From: Streptomyces canus
Lineage (GTDB): Bacteria > Actinomycetota > Actinomycetes > Streptomycetales > Streptomycetaceae
NCBI RefSeq assembly: GCF_041435015.1
Contig: NZ_CP107989.1
Coordinates: 434,001-498,000 of the forward strand
Length of the DNA: 64,000 nt
Direction: 5' to 3'
Shown here: piece by piece, positions 51,814 through 60,999 of the stretch
Layout: the number at the start of each line of letters is the position of its first letter
Position numbering within the stretch: position 1 is the stretch's first letter
Notes under the pieces: generated by a model
Told to the model about the DNA's origin: nothing
What the model saw: the letters and a program-made list of their open reading frames with translations, nothing else
Database searches by the model: none
Program-made: the position numbers and the translations under genes

Positions 51814-52893
51814 ATGACGAAGATCTGGGTCAACTCCGGGGACTCCCACGTGATGGAACCCGCCGACGTGTGGACCGAGAGGCTGCCCGCGCGGCTCGGC
51901 GCCCGCGCCCCGCGCAGCGAGCGCGGCGAGAAGTACGAGATGCTCTACATCGACGGGGAGCGCATCGACCGCCAGCTCGGCGACTTCATGGACGCCATGC
52001 GTCCGCCGGGCGCCTGGGACCTGAAGGTCCGCCTCAAGGACCTCGACCAGGAGGGTGTGTGGTCCCAACTGGCCTTCCCCTCCATGGGGTTCTGGCTGGT
52101 GTCGATCACCGACCGGGAGCTGGCCCGGGAGACCGTACGGGCCTGGAACGACTGGGCCCACGAGGAGATCCTCAGCAAGAACAAGCGGGTCATCACCACC
52201 GCCTGCGTCTCCACGGCCGACATCGACGACGCGGTCGCCGAGGTGGAGCGGGTGGCGGAGCTGGGCTTCAAGGCGGTCTTCCTGCCGTGTTCCACCCGCG
52301 AGGGCGAGGAGTACGCGCTCGACCGCTGGGAGCCGCTGTGGACGGCGGTCGAGCGGGCCGGTCTGGTACTCGGCTTCCACATCGGCACGGGCGGACAGAA
52401 CGTCGTCTTCCGCGGGCCCGGCGGCGCGGTCGTCAACTACATGGAGACCACGTACCCGGGCATGCGGGTGGTGTCCCACATGGTCGCGGGCGGCGCCCTG
52501 GACCGTCACCCCGACCTGAGGATCCTCATCGCGGAGGGCGGCGCGGGATGGATGCCGGCCATCGGCGACCGGATGGACGAGGCCTACCGCCAGCACGGCA
52601 TGTTCGTCCGGCCCAAGCTGAGCCGACTGCCCAGCGAGATCATCAGGCAGCAGGTGTACGCCTCCTTCCAGCACGACAAGAGCTCGGTGGAGATCGTCGA
52701 GTCGACGGGCTACCGCAACGTGATGTGGGGCGACGACTACCCGCACCTGGAAGGCACCTACGGCCACACCCAGTCCACGCTGCACGACCTGTTCGACGGC
52801 GTGTCCGACGACATCCGCGACCGCGTCACGCGCGGCACCTTCAACGAGCTGTTCGGCCTGCCGGAGCAGACTCCCCAGGAGGCGGCCGTCTGA
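51814..52893 (+). CDS. Amidohydrolase-2-family (ACMSD-like) protein
   Basis: TIM-barrel metal-dependent hydrolase/decarboxylase of 359 aa. [16 protein letters not shown] gives the D-x-H variant (DSH) of the metal site. GFHIGTGGQ (His), [27 protein letters not shown] and [17 protein letters not shown] (Asp, His) follow. Family members decarboxylate or hydrolyse ring-derived acids. The ATG follows GAAGGAGCGTC. It is the first gene of an operon with the GNAT fusion, an LLM enzyme and a thioesterase. Confidence 0.85.
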   Translation: MTKIWVNSGDSHVMEPADVWTERLPARLGARAPRSERGEKYEMLYIDGERIDRQLGDFMDAMRPPGAWDLKVRLKDLDQEGVWSQLAFPSMGFWLVSITDRELARETVRAWNDWAHEEILSKNKRVITTACVSTADIDDAVAEVERVAELGFKAVFLPCSTREGEEYALDRWEPLWTAVERAGLVLGFHIGTGGQNVVFRGPGGAVVNYMETTYPGMRVVSHMVAGGALDRHPDLRILIAEGGAGWMPAIGDRMDEAYRQHGMFVRPKLSRLPSEIIRQQVYASFQHDKSSVEIVESTGYRNVMWGDDYPHLEGTYGHTQSTLHDLFDGVSDDIRDRVTRGTFNELFGLPEQTPQEAAV

Positions 52894-52916
52894 GCGGCGC
52901 CGACGGATCCACTCCG

Positions 52917-55346
52917 GTGACCACTCCCCCGTACCCCTCCTATCCCGAAGACCTCGAGCGGCCCGGACTCGTCAGGACGGGACGGTCGACCTTCGTCCGG
53001 CCCATCCGGCCGGAGGACGCCGACCGCCTGGTCGCCTTCGTCGGCACCCTCTCCCGGGCCACCCTGGCCTACCGTTCCCTCGGCCCCGTGGTCCGCGCCC
53101 GCGACGACGTCATCCGGCGCGGGGCCCACGTGGACTACCTCAACGAGCTGGCGCTCGTCGCCCTGGCCGGTGACGAGATCGCCGGCCTGGTGCGCTACGT
53201 CCGCGACCCGGAGGAACCCGAACACGCCGAGGTCACCTTCACCATCCGGGACGACCACCAGAGCGAGGGGTTCGGCAGGCTGCTCCTGGAGCACATCGCC
53301 GCCGCCGCGCGGGCGCGGGGCATCCGTGTGCTGGAGGCCGACGTCCTCGCCGACAACGCCCGGATGATCAATGTGTTCCTCGGCTCCGGCTACCGGATCG
53401 AAGCCGGTCCGCCCGGTCAGATCATCCACTTCGAGATCGCCGTCGATCCGCAGGCCCAGGCCGTGGCGCGGGCCGAGCGCCGCGAGCAGACGGCCGTACG
53501 GCGCTCACTCAAGCCCCTGCTCGAACCGCGCTCCGTCGCCGTGATCGGCGCCAACCGCGACCCGCTGACGATCGGCCACGAGATCGTCGCCAACCTGCTG
53601 CGGGGCGGCTTCGCCGGCAGCGTGTTCCCCGTCAACCCGCGGGCCGAGCGGATCGCCGGGGCGCGGGCGTACGCCGGCGTGCGGGACCTGCCCGAGGCGC
53701 CGGACCTGGCGCTGGTGGCCGTACGGGCCGAGGCCGTACCCGGTGTCGTACGGGAGTGCGCGGAGGTCGGCGTCAAGGCGGTGGTCGTCGTCTCGACGGG
53801 CTTCGGAGAGACCGGCGCCGAAGGACGAGCCGGCGAGCTGGAGCTGGCGCGTTTCGCCCGCGCCTCCGGAATGCGGCTGGTGGGCCCGAACTGCATGGGC
53901 GTGGTCAACACGACCCCCGCGGCGCGACTGGCCGCGACCTTCTCCCCCGCCCTGCCGACGCCCGGCCGGGTCGCGATGTCCAGCCAGTCCGGGCCGCTCG
54001 GGCTCGCGGTGCTCGACTACGCCCGGCGGCTGCGGCTCGGCTTCTCCGGCTTCGTGTCGGTGGGCCACGCCGTCGACGTCTCCACCGACGAACTGCTCCA
54101 GTGGTGGGAGGAGGACCCGGGGACCTCGGTGATCCTGCTGCACGTCGAGACCTTCGGCGATCCGCGCCGGTTCGCCCGCGTCGCCCGCCGGATCGCGCCG
54201 CGCAAACCCATCGTGGCGGTCCACCCGGGCCACGCGGACTCGGCGGTGAGCTCGCTGTTCGCCCAGTCCGGTGTGATCCGCACCCGCAGCCTCCAAGAGT
54301 TGTTCGACGTCGCCCTGCTGCTCGCCCACCAGCCTCCCCCGCCCGGCAACCGGGTCGCCGTGATCACCAACGCGGGCGGCCCGGCGACGCTGACGGTCGG
54401 CGCGTGCGCGGCGAGCGGCCTGTGCGTGCCCGCGCTCGGTGAGCGCACCCGGCAGACGCTCCGGCCGGCCCTCGCCCCCCACGCCGACGTCTCGAACCCG
54501 ATCGACCTGACGCCCACCGCGACGGCCGCTCACTATCGGCAGGCTCTGGACGCCGCCCTGGCGGACGACGGCATCGACGCGGCCGTCGTCCTGTTCATGC
54601 CGCCGCTGGCGGACAAGCCCGACGAGGTGGCATCGGCGATCCTCGACGCGGCCGCGGCCCGGCCCGACAAACCCGTGCTGGCCAGCTTCCTGGGCGGTGC
54701 GGGCGTCGCCGATCTTCTGCACCGGGGCGACCTGGTGGTGCCGACGTACACGTTCCCCGAGGCCGCGGCCACCTCGCTCGGACACGCGGCGGCCTACCAG
54801 ACCTGGCGCAGCACCCCGGCGGGCGTCGTACCCGACCTCGCGGGAGTCGACGCCGAGCGGGCCCGGGCGCTGATCGCCTCGAGTGCCCCCGGCCCGGTCC
54901 CCGCGGCGGTCGCCGCCGAGCTGCTCGCCTCGTACGGGATCGCCGTGCGCGGGGGTGAACCGGGCCCCGGACCCGACGCGTTTCTCACCGTCCGCGCCGA
55001 CCCGGTCTTCGGACCGGTGGTCGCCTTCGGTCTCACCGGGGACTACGCCGATCTCATGGCGGACGTCGCCCACCGCGTCACCCCCCTCAGCGACCGCGAC
55101 GCCCGCGAGATGGTCCGCTCGCTGCGGGCCGCCCCCCTGTTGGACGGCCGGACCGGGGGCCCGGGGGTGGACCTCGCGGCCCTGGAGGAGACCCTCCTGC
55201 GCATCTCGGCGATGGTCGAGGACCACACCGAGATCGAGGCGCTGGAACTGCGTCCGGTACGGCTCCTGCGGCCCGGGGACGGAGTGGCCGTCGCGCACGC
55301 GACGATCCGGCTGGCCGACAACACAGCAACAGGAGGTTCCTCGTGA
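52917..55346 (+). CDS. GNAT-acyl-CoA synthetase (NDP-forming) fusion lacking the ATP-binding lobe
   Basis: Protein of 809 aa. The N-terminal GNAT domain (about 25-175) has the acetyl-CoA loop [14 protein letters not shown] CoA-binding domain (about 200-300, [20 protein letters not shown]) and a succinyl-CoA-ligase-like domain (about 330-600) follow. The C-terminal part of an ATP-grasp domain begins at YGIAVRGG and jumps directly to [20 protein letters not shown]. About 90 residues that hold the ATP-binding Lys and LVQEM-type strands in homologues are missing. Such fusions include protein acetyltransferases, usually with GNAT C-terminal. The start is GTG 52917 with a weak ribosome-binding site. 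Confidence 0.8.
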   Translation: MTTPPYPSYPEDLERPGLVRTGRSTFVRPIRPEDADRLVAFVGTLSRATLAYRSLGPVVRARDDVIRRGAHVDYLNELALVALAGDEIAGLVRYVRDPEEPEHAEVTFTIRDDHQSEGFGRLLLEHIAAAARARGIRVLEADVLADNARMINVFLGSGYRIEAGPPGQIIHFEIAVDPQAQAVARAERREQTAVRRSLKPLLEPRSVAVIGANRDPLTIGHEIVANLLRGGFAGSVFPVNPRAERIAGARAYAGVRDLPEAPDLALVAVRAEAVPGVVRECAEVGVKAVVVVSTGFGETGAEGRAGELELARFARASGMRLVGPNCMGVVNTTPAARLAATFSPALPTPGRVAMSSQSGPLGLAVLDYARRLRLGFSGFVSVGHAVDVSTDELLQWWEEDPGTSVILLHVETFGDPRRFARVARRIAPRKPIVAVHPGHADSAVSSLFAQSGVIRTRSLQELFDVALLLAHQPPPPGNRVAVITNAGGPATLTVGACAASGLCVPALGERTRQTLRPALAPHADVSNPIDLTPTATAAHYRQALDAALADDGIDAAVVLFMPPLADKPDEVASAILDAAAARPDKPVLASFLGGAGVADLLHRGDLVVPTYTFPEAAATSLGHAAAYQTWRSTPAGVVPDLAGVDAERARALIASSAPGPVPAAVAAELLASYGIAVRGGEPGPGPDAFLTVRADPVFGPVVAFGLTGDYADLMADVAHRVTPLSDRDAREMVRSLRAAPLLDGRTGGPGVDLAALEETLLRISAMVEDHTEIEALELRPVRLLRPGDGVAVAHATIRLADNTATGGSS

Positions 55347-56317
55347 AGGTGGGCATCTACTTCGACCTGCGCAACCCGCCACCGTGGCAGCAGAGTTGGT
55401 CGCGGGTGTACGGGTTCGCCCTGGAGATGTGCGAGGAGGCCGACCGCCTCGGCCTCGACTCGGTCTGGTTCTCGGAACACCACGGCTTCGAGGACGGCTA
55501 TCTCCCCCAGCCGCTCACCATGGCCGCAGCGGCCGCCGCCCGCACCCGCCGGGTCCGCCTGGGCACCGCGGTCATCCCCGCACCGCTGCACGCGGCCCCC
55601 GAGATCGCCGAACAGGCCGCGCTCGTGGACATCATCAGCGACGGCCGCCTGGACCTCGGGCTCGGCACCGGCTACCGGGTGCCCGAGTACCGGCTGTACG
55701 GCGGCGACCTCACCAAGCGCTACTCCACGACCGATCAGCGGGTACGGGAGATCCGCGGCCTGTGGGCCGAATCCCTCGTCACCCCCGGCCCGGTCCAGGA
55801 CCCGCTGCCGATCTGGCTCGGCTACCAGGGCCCGCAGGGCGCCCGCCGGGCCGGCCGGCTCGGCACGGGACTGCTGTCGCTCAACCCGGCGCTGCTGACG
55901 CCGTACCGGGAAGGGCTCGCCGAGAGCGGGTACGACGTGTCGGCGGGCCGTATGCAGGGCTCGTTCACCACGTTCGTCACCGAGGACCCCGACGGCGACT
56001 GGCCGGTCGTACGCAGGCACCTGGCGTACCAGTGGGACAGCTACCGCCGGTACATGGTGGAGGGCACCGACCAGCCGCTCCCCCGCCCCATCGACCCCGA
56101 GAAGTGGCGGGAGACGGGGCTGAGCGCGACCGGTGTCGGCCAGTTCCTCTACGGCACCCCGCAGGACGTCGCCGATGCCATCAGGGCGTACGTGGCAGGG
56201 TTGCCGGTGGAGGGCGTGTTCCTGTGGGCCTCGCTGGCCGGGATGCCCGAGGAGATGGTGGCCCGGCAGGTCCAGCTCATCGCCGGGAAGCTGCGTCCGC
56301 TGCTTGCCGATGTCTGA
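55343..56317 (+). CDS. LLM-class flavin-dependent oxidoreductase
   Basis: Luciferase-like protein of 324 aa: [40 protein letters not shown] (bacterial-luciferase-like SEHH), LGTAVIPAPLHAAPEIAEQAALVD and RLDLGLGTGYRVPEYRLYGG. The subgroup with SEHH usually includes FMN-dependent monooxygenases. The GTG start overlaps the fusion-protein stop. It is the second LLM enzyme of the island and differs from the F420-like one at 21279. Confidence 0.85.
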   Translation: MKVGIYFDLRNPPPWQQSWSRVYGFALEMCEEADRLGLDSVWFSEHHGFEDGYLPQPLTMAAAAAARTRRVRLGTAVIPAPLHAAPEIAEQAALVDIISDGRLDLGLGTGYRVPEYRLYGGDLTKRYSTTDQRVREIRGLWAESLVTPGPVQDPLPIWLGYQGPQGARRAGRLGTGLLSLNPALLTPYREGLAESGYDVSAGRMQGSFTTFVTEDPDGDWPVVRRHLAYQWDSYRRYMVEGTDQPLPRPIDPEKWRETGLSATGVGQFLYGTPQDVADAIRAYVAGLPVEGVFLWASLAGMPEEMVARQVQLIAGKLRPLLADV

Positions 56318-56363
56318 CAGCCCGATGTCCGACACTCCGACGCCCGACAAGAGGAGTCACACC

Positions 56364-56879
56364 ATGTCCACGACGCCACCGACCGGGCCCTGGGCGGGGG
56401 CCGACTTCCAGGAGCCGCCCCGGACTCCCGGCGGGGTGGCCCTGTGCGGGGCGTGCCGCGCCGCCGGTTCCTGCCGGCTGGGAGTGGAGCACGAGCGGCT
56501 CGACGAGGACGGGTCGGCGGTGTTCGAGCTGTCCTGCCCGCGCGACCAGGAGGGCGGGCCCGATGTGGCGCACGGCGGCTGGACCGCGGCCGTACTGGAC
56601 GACTGCCTCGGCCATCTGCCGCTGCTGCACCGGGTGTTGAGCGTGACGGCGGAACTGACCGTGAGCTTCGTGAAGCCGGTGCCGGTGCAGCGGCCGCTGG
56701 AGGTCCGGGCCTGGGTGGAGAAGCGGGAGGGCAGGCGCTGGTACATCGCGGGCGAGATGGTGCTGCTGCCGACCCGGGCCGTCCTGGCCCGGGTCTCCGG
56801 AATCTGGGTGACCCGGGACCAGGGCCACTTCGCACGGCACCAGGAGTGGCTGGCCGGTCAGGACGGCGAGGCGCAGTAG
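56364..56879 (+). CDS. Hotdog-fold thioesterase (PaaI-like)
   Basis: Protein of 171 aa with an N-terminal CGACRAAGSCRLG Cys cluster and a hotdog core: PDVAHGGWTAAVLDDCLGH (HGG then Asp), VSFVKPVPVQRPLEVRAWVE. The Cys cluster before the fold is unusual for PaaI proteins. The ATG follows AAGAGGAGTCACACC. Its end runs directly into the 36-bp tandem repeat. It probably hydrolyses an acyl-CoA at the end of the branch. Confidence 0.78.
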   Translation: MSTTPPTGPWAGADFQEPPRTPGGVALCGACRAAGSCRLGVEHERLDEDGSAVFELSCPRDQEGGPDVAHGGWTAAVLDDCLGHLPLLHRVLSVTAELTVSFVKPVPVQRPLEVRAWVEKREGRRWYIAGEMVLLPTRAVLARVSGIWVTRDQGHFARHQEWLAGQDGEAQ

Positions 56880-57125
56880 GAGCATCGGGCCAGGCCGAGG
56901 CGACGGGTCCCGGTAGGAACAACCGACGGGCCGGGACGGCGGGGCCCCGAAGAAGCACCCGGCAGGCCGAGGCAGCAGGGCTCCGAAGAAACAACCAACA
57001 GGCCGGGGCGGCGGGGCCCCGAAGAAACAACCGACAGACCAGGGCGACGGGGCCCAGAAGGAACAACCGGCAGGCCGGGGCAGCGGGGGCCAGAAGGAAC
57101 CCCCGGCAGGCCGAGGCGATGGGGC
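56875..57125. repeat. Tandem repeat, about seven 36-bp copies between convergent genes
   Basis: Imperfect copies of a 36-bp unit (typical: AGGAACAACCGGCAGGCCGG then GGCAGCGGGGGCCAGA) fill the whole gap between the thioesterase stop and the dehydrogenase stop. The first and last copies keep CAGTAGGA, the sequence around the thioesterase stop, so the array probably arose from that gene end. Because 36 is a multiple of three, a plus frame and a minus frame stay open and would encode 12-residue periodic peptides. I regard those as by-products. A structural or terminator role is possible. Confidence 0.8.
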
Positions 57126-58277
57126 TCAGTAGGACCTGAGCCCCATGCTGCGGGCTATGCCGTTGCGCTGGATCTGACTCGTGCCGCCGGAGATCGTGGC
57201 CACGATCGACTCCCGGTAGCGGAAGCTCATCACGCTCTCGGTCGAGAAGCCGTGCCCGGCGCAGACCTGCATCCCGAGCCGGGCGGCCGCCACGTACGTC
57301 TCCGAGCCCTTCAGCTTCGCCATCGACCCCTCCCGCGTGCACGGCTTGCCCTGCGCGAGCAGCCAGGCCGCCCGGTAGGCGAGCAGCCGGGCGGAGTCGA
57401 TCTCGGTCTGCAGGTCGGCCATGGCGTGCGCGAGGGCCTGGAAGTTGCCGATCGGTCGGCCGAAGGCGTGCCGGTTGCGGGAGTAGTCCAGCATCTCGTC
57501 GAGCGTGGCCTGCGCGGCGCCCAGATAGCCGCCGCTGATGATCACCTTCTCCAGCTCGATGTTGGAGAGCATCACCTTCCAGCCCTCGTCGTGCGGACCG
57601 ACGAGATTCTCCTTCGGCACCAGGGCGTCGTTGAAGAAGACCTCGTTGGTGCCCAGGATGTGCCGGGCCAGTGTCGGCGTCCGGCGCACGTCGACGCCCT
57701 CGGTCGCGGGATCGACGAGCAGCAGGCTGATGCCGCCGTGCTTGGGCTCGCGGGGCCCGGTCCGCACGTACGTGGCGATGGTCGTGTCGGGCAGGCCGCC
57801 GCCCGTGCACCAGGCCTTCTGACCCCGGACGAGGAAATGGTCCCCGTGGTCCTCGGCGGTGGTGCGCAGCGCGGCGGCGTCGGACCCGCTGTCCGGCTCG
57901 CTGAGGCCGACGGCGAGCCGGTGGCGGCCCGTCATCACCTGCTCGCGGATGAACTCGCGCTGCGCCTCGCTGCCCCACCGGAACACCGTGATGCCGGGAA
58001 TGAGCACCCCGATGTAGCACATGGCGACGTCGAAGCTGGCCCGCCCGAGCTCCTCGGCGATCAGGATGAGCTCCAGCGGCCCGCCGCCGTCACCGCCCTC
58101 GTCCTCGGCGAACGGGAGCGAGAACCACCCGAGGTCGGCCATGCCCCGGAACAGCTCGGGCGGTACGACGCCCTCCTCGTCCCACTGCTTGGCCTTCTCG
58201 GCCGGACACACGTCGGCGACGAACTTCCGAGCCGTCGCACGCAACAGGTCCTGCTCGTCGGTCAGCCCGAAGTCCAC
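57126..58277 (-). CDS. Acyl-CoA dehydrogenase
   Basis: Acyl-CoA dehydrogenase of 383 aa: VDFGLTDEQDLLRATARKFV, GLSEPDSGSDAAALRTTAED, GQKAWCTGGGLPDTTIATYV (Cys-Thr-Gly-Gly where most have Phe-Ile-Thr-Asn), RHAFGRPIGNFQALAHAMAD and ISGGTSQIQRNGIARSMGL. The GTG at 58277 is 5 nt after AGGAG; the GTG at 58283 overlaps that site. It is monocistronic, facing the tandem repeat, with AT-rich element K upstream. It probably works with one of the island ligases. Confidence 0.87.
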   Translation of the reverse strand: MDFGLTDEQDLLRATARKFVADVCPAEKAKQWDEEGVVPPELFRGMADLGWFSLPFAEDEGGDGGGPLELILIAEELGRASFDVAMCYIGVLIPGITVFRWGSEAQREFIREQVMTGRHRLAVGLSEPDSGSDAAALRTTAEDHGDHFLVRGQKAWCTGGGLPDTTIATYVRTGPREPKHGGISLLLVDPATEGVDVRRTPTLARHILGTNEVFFNDALVPKENLVGPHDEGWKVMLSNIELEKVIISGGYLGAAQATLDEMLDYSRNRHAFGRPIGNFQALAHAMADLQTEIDSARLLAYRAAWLLAQGKPCTREGSMAKLKGSETYVAAARLGMQVCAGHGFSTESVMSFRYRESIVATISGGTSQIQRNGIARSMGLRSY

Positions 58278-58302
58278 GGCCACTCCTCGCCAGCACTAGC
58301 CT

Positions 58303-58337
58303 ATTCATCTATCTAATTGTTCTATGTTAGCTGATAG
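58303..58337. promoter_or_regulatory. AT-rich island element K upstream of acyl-CoA dehydrogenase
   Basis: ATTCATCTATCTAATTGTTC followed by TATGTTAGCTGATAG. TTAGCTGA matches the right half of element H, and CTATGTTAGCTGATAG has inverted CTAT/ATAG ends. It lies 26-60 bp before the dehydrogenase start and marks the right border of the island. Confidence 0.4.
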
Positions 58338-58463
58338 AAGGCGGCCGTAGTACTGCCAGACCACGGTTACCTGCGCGCCGGTCACCTGGTGGTCGCCGAG
58401 CCGCGGTGCACGGGGCCGTGCAGCCCCCAGCCCACACTCGCGGCTCGCTGGACGCCCGCGGGC

Positions 58464-59534
58464 TCAGGGCAGGAGGAGCACCTTGCCGGTCTGACGGTGG
58501 CTTTCGAGGTAGGCGTGGGCTTGGGCGGCTTCTTGCAGGGGGAAGGCACGGTCGATGATCGGGGTGATCTTCCCGGCCGCCAGCAGTTCCAGGCACAGTT
58601 GCTGGTCGCGCAGGGTGGCGCCGCGCACGCCGGCGATTTTGACCTGTTGGCCGATGACGGCGAGTGCGTCCAGTTCGAGGCGGGATCCCTGGTCGGTCGG
58701 TGTCCCCAGGACGATGACCGTGCCGCCGAGCCGTGCGCAGGCAAGAGACAGCTGGAAGAAGTCATTGCCTCCGACGCAGTCCCAGACGGCGTCGGCGCCC
58801 AGGCCGTGTGTCAGCTCCCGCACGCGTGCGGGCAGTTGGGGGGCGGTGGAGTGCACGATGTGGTCGTAGCCGAGCTTGGCGAGTGCTTCGTCGTGGTCGG
58901 GTTTCGTGGTGGTCCCGATGACGGTGGCGCCGCTGAGTTTCGCCAGTTGTGCGCAGGCGATCGCCATTCCGCCGCTGGCGCCGGTGATCACCACCGTGTC
59001 GCCGGGGCCGACGGGTGCTTGGCGCGCGCAGTTGAGGGGCGTGGTGTAGGTCCACATGGTGGCCGCGGCGGTCTGGAAGTCGACGCCGCCGGGGATGGGC
59101 AGGACGGCGTCCTGGCGGCGCACGACGTACTGGGCGTATCCGCCGAAGACCTGGTGACCGGGGTAGGCGGTGTCGACGCACAGGTTTTCCAGCCCGCGCA
59201 GGCACAGGGCGCAGTTGCGGCATGGCGGGTGCGGGAGCTGTACAGCCCGGTCGCCGGGGCGCCAGCGGGTGACGTTGTCACCGGTGGCGACGATCTCACC
59301 GGCCGCGTCCCGGCCGAGCTGAAAGGGCAGGGGCCACGGCGGCCGACCCGGCAGAGGCTGCGGCAGGTTGCCCGCACGGTAGCGCAGGTCCCAGCTGTTG
59401 ACGGCCGTGGCGTGCACACGCATCAAGACGTCATCGGGGCCGACCTCGGGAACCGGCGCCTCCATGTACTGGAGCACCTCGGGCCCGCCGTGTTCGAACA
59501 GGCGGACCGCCATCATGGTCTGTTCCACTTTCAC
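58464..59534 (-). CDS. Medium-chain dehydrogenase/reductase (quinone-reductase-like)
   Basis: NAD(P)H-dependent MDR protein of 356 aa. A GroES-like half contains the structural zinc loop CRNCALCLRGLENLC, and the Rossmann half has VVITGASGGMAIACAQLAKL. The catalytic zinc Cys and GHE motif are replaced (NSWDLRYRAG, GRDAAGEI), so it is more likely a zinc-free reductase that keeps the structural zinc. The GTG start follows AAGGAAC; an ATG at 59516 is an alternative. No partner is evident, and it is probably outside the island. Confidence 0.82.
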   Translation of the reverse strand: MKVEQTMMAVRLFEHGGPEVLQYMEAPVPEVGPDDVLMRVHATAVNSWDLRYRAGNLPQPLPGRPPWPLPFQLGRDAAGEIVATGDNVTRWRPGDRAVQLPHPPCRNCALCLRGLENLCVDTAYPGHQVFGGYAQYVVRRQDAVLPIPGGVDFQTAAATMWTYTTPLNCARQAPVGPGDTVVITGASGGMAIACAQLAKLSGATVIGTTTKPDHDEALAKLGYDHIVHSTAPQLPARVRELTHGLGADAVWDCVGGNDFFQLSLACARLGGTVIVLGTPTDQGSRLELDALAVIGQQVKIAGVRGATLRDQQLCLELLAAGKITPIIDRAFPLQEAAQAHAYLESHRQTGKVLLLP

Positions 59535-59956
59535 GTTCCTTCAGATCGATACGCAATTCATCGCAGGCTCCACTCAGCCGTCCACACCACATCCGTCCCG
59601 CCGACGGGCATGCGTGAGCCGATCCCGGCCAGGCGGCTCACCAGGGACGGACACAGGATGGAAAGGAAACGGAACTCCCCGAGGAGTACACCGAGATCAG
59701 GACTGAACCGGACAGCTCGATGTGAACCGCCGCAGTCAAGTGCTGCACAACCTTGTGCTGGAAGGCGGGACGAGAAAGCTGCACAACCACCAGGCAACAG
59801 CCGCCTCATAAAGCCCGTACCGCTCCCCGGATGAAGCTTCCATGAAGCCGGGCGCTCCGTGCGGCCGAACCCGGCCGGGCAGAGCAGGTCCGGACGCAGG
59901 TTTCTGAACCCCCTGGACCTGCTTGCGCATCACCCGGCCGAGGCCGGTGTCAGCTG
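59535..59956. other. Intergenic stretch with an 11-bp direct repeat
   Basis: No gene supported. GCTGCACAACC occurs at 59742-59752 and again at 59778-59788 (36 bp apart). It lies between the MDR start and the MBL-protein stop, so it may carry the MDR promoter, but no clear -10/-35 is visible. Confidence 0.35.
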
Positions 59957-60817
59957 TCAGTTGCCGAACAGTTGAAGGGCGCTGAGCCAGATTGCCCACG
60001 GGTTCACACGCTCGGGGTAGCGCTGCTTCATCGCGTTGAAGAATTCCGCGGGGTTCGTGGACTGCTCGAGGACGACGGCGCCGACGTCGAGATAGCGCCG
60101 CGTTTCTTCGATGTCCGATGCGGGATTTCCGCGTTGGGTGTCCTTGTGGCCGGCCACCACGAACCGCGGCTTCAAGGCAGCGACCTTGTCGAGTGCCCGG
60201 TGCCACGCCTCCAGGCCGCCGTCTCGGCCTTCTCCGAGATACTGGTGCACGTTGTTGTAGACGACATCGCCGGCTATGACCAGGTCCAGTGAGGGCGCGT
60301 GCAGCACGCTGGTGTCGTCGGTGTCGGAGTGGCCGACCTCGTGCGCGAAGAGTTCGTGGCCGTCGAGGAGCAGTCCGTCCGCGGGGAAGACGGAACCCTG
60401 GACGGTCAACGGAGGCTCGGGAAGGGCGTCGCCGAAGATGTCCCTGTATGTGCCGGCCAGCACTCCGCCAGGTGTCTGGTGGGCGATGCCCGCAAGCACC
60501 GCGTCGCTCGCGACGACTGTCACGTCAGGGAACCGGCGGAGCAGGTGATTCGTGGTCGCGAAGTGGTCGAAGTGAGCGTGGGTCACATAGATGTAGCGCA
60601 GCGCCACATCGTGGCTTTCCACCCATTTGATGAGCGTGTCGGCCTGCCCGCGTGTGACCGGCGGGTCGGTCAGCAGCGCCTCGTTCTTCCCGTAGATGAG
60701 CGTGTGGGACATCGATGACCAAAGCGACGGCCCGTCGTCCGGCCGTGGCGGAGCCGCGACCGTGACCGGCTCCATGTCCGAGACGAAGACCTCATAGCGA
60801 AGATCGGTGCTGCTCAT
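59957..60817 (-). CDS. Metallo-beta-lactamase-fold hydrolase
   Basis: MBL-fold protein of 286 aa with the metal motif THAHFDH (HxHxDH), a downstream His in HEVGHSDTDDTSV, the bridging Asp in LVIAGDVVYN and the last His in VVAGHKDTQ. All metal ligands are present. The ATG at 60817 overlaps the stop of a 61-codon ORF (ATGA). Substrate unknown; lactonases, quorum-quenching and SoxH-like enzymes share the fold. Confidence 0.85.
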   Translation of the reverse strand: MSSTDLRYEVFVSDMEPVTVAAPPRPDDGPSLWSSMSHTLIYGKNEALLTDPPVTRGQADTLIKWVESHDVALRYIYVTHAHFDHFATTNHLLRRFPDVTVVASDAVLAGIAHQTPGGVLAGTYRDIFGDALPEPPLTVQGSVFPADGLLLDGHELFAHEVGHSDTDDTSVLHAPSLDLVIAGDVVYNNVHQYLGEGRDGGLEAWHRALDKVAALKPRFVVAGHKDTQRGNPASDIEETRRYLDVGAVVLEQSTNPAEFFNAMKQRYPERVNPWAIWLSALQLFGN

Positions 60818-60999
60818 CGGATTTCCGCCCGTCCGCCGGCCGCCGCGAGGCTTTCCCGCCGCGGGAAATGCTTGCCGTACGCGGTGCCGGCGACGTGCGT
60901 CGCGACACCGTCCTCGACCACACCGCTCGCTGCGGATACGGGCGGATTGACCGTCCGTCCCAGGCCGCGATTGGCTCTGTCCGGATAGGTGATCACCAT
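60814..60999 (-). CDS. Small hypothetical protein coupled to the MBL gene
   Basis: ORF of 61 aa (starts MVITYPDRANRGLGRTVNPP) with GGAGAGG 4 nt upstream and a stop overlapping the MBL start. No family recognised. The Ala/Gly-rich second half could be the decayed end of a larger gene or a leader for the MBL gene. Confidence 0.4.
   Translation of the reverse strand: MVITYPDRANRGLGRTVNPPVSAASGVVEDGVATHVAGTAYGKHFPRRESLAAAGGRAEIR

Noticed and set aside
51870..52916. Upstream extension of the GNAT-fusion frame (1158 codons in total)
   Set aside because: The extension overlaps the amidohydrolase gene in another frame and has no protein-like composition; the real start is near 52917.
56444..57139. 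231-codon plus-strand ORF ending in a 12-residue peptide repeat
   Set aside because: It overlaps the thioesterase gene out of frame; the periodic tail follows from the 36-bp repeat.
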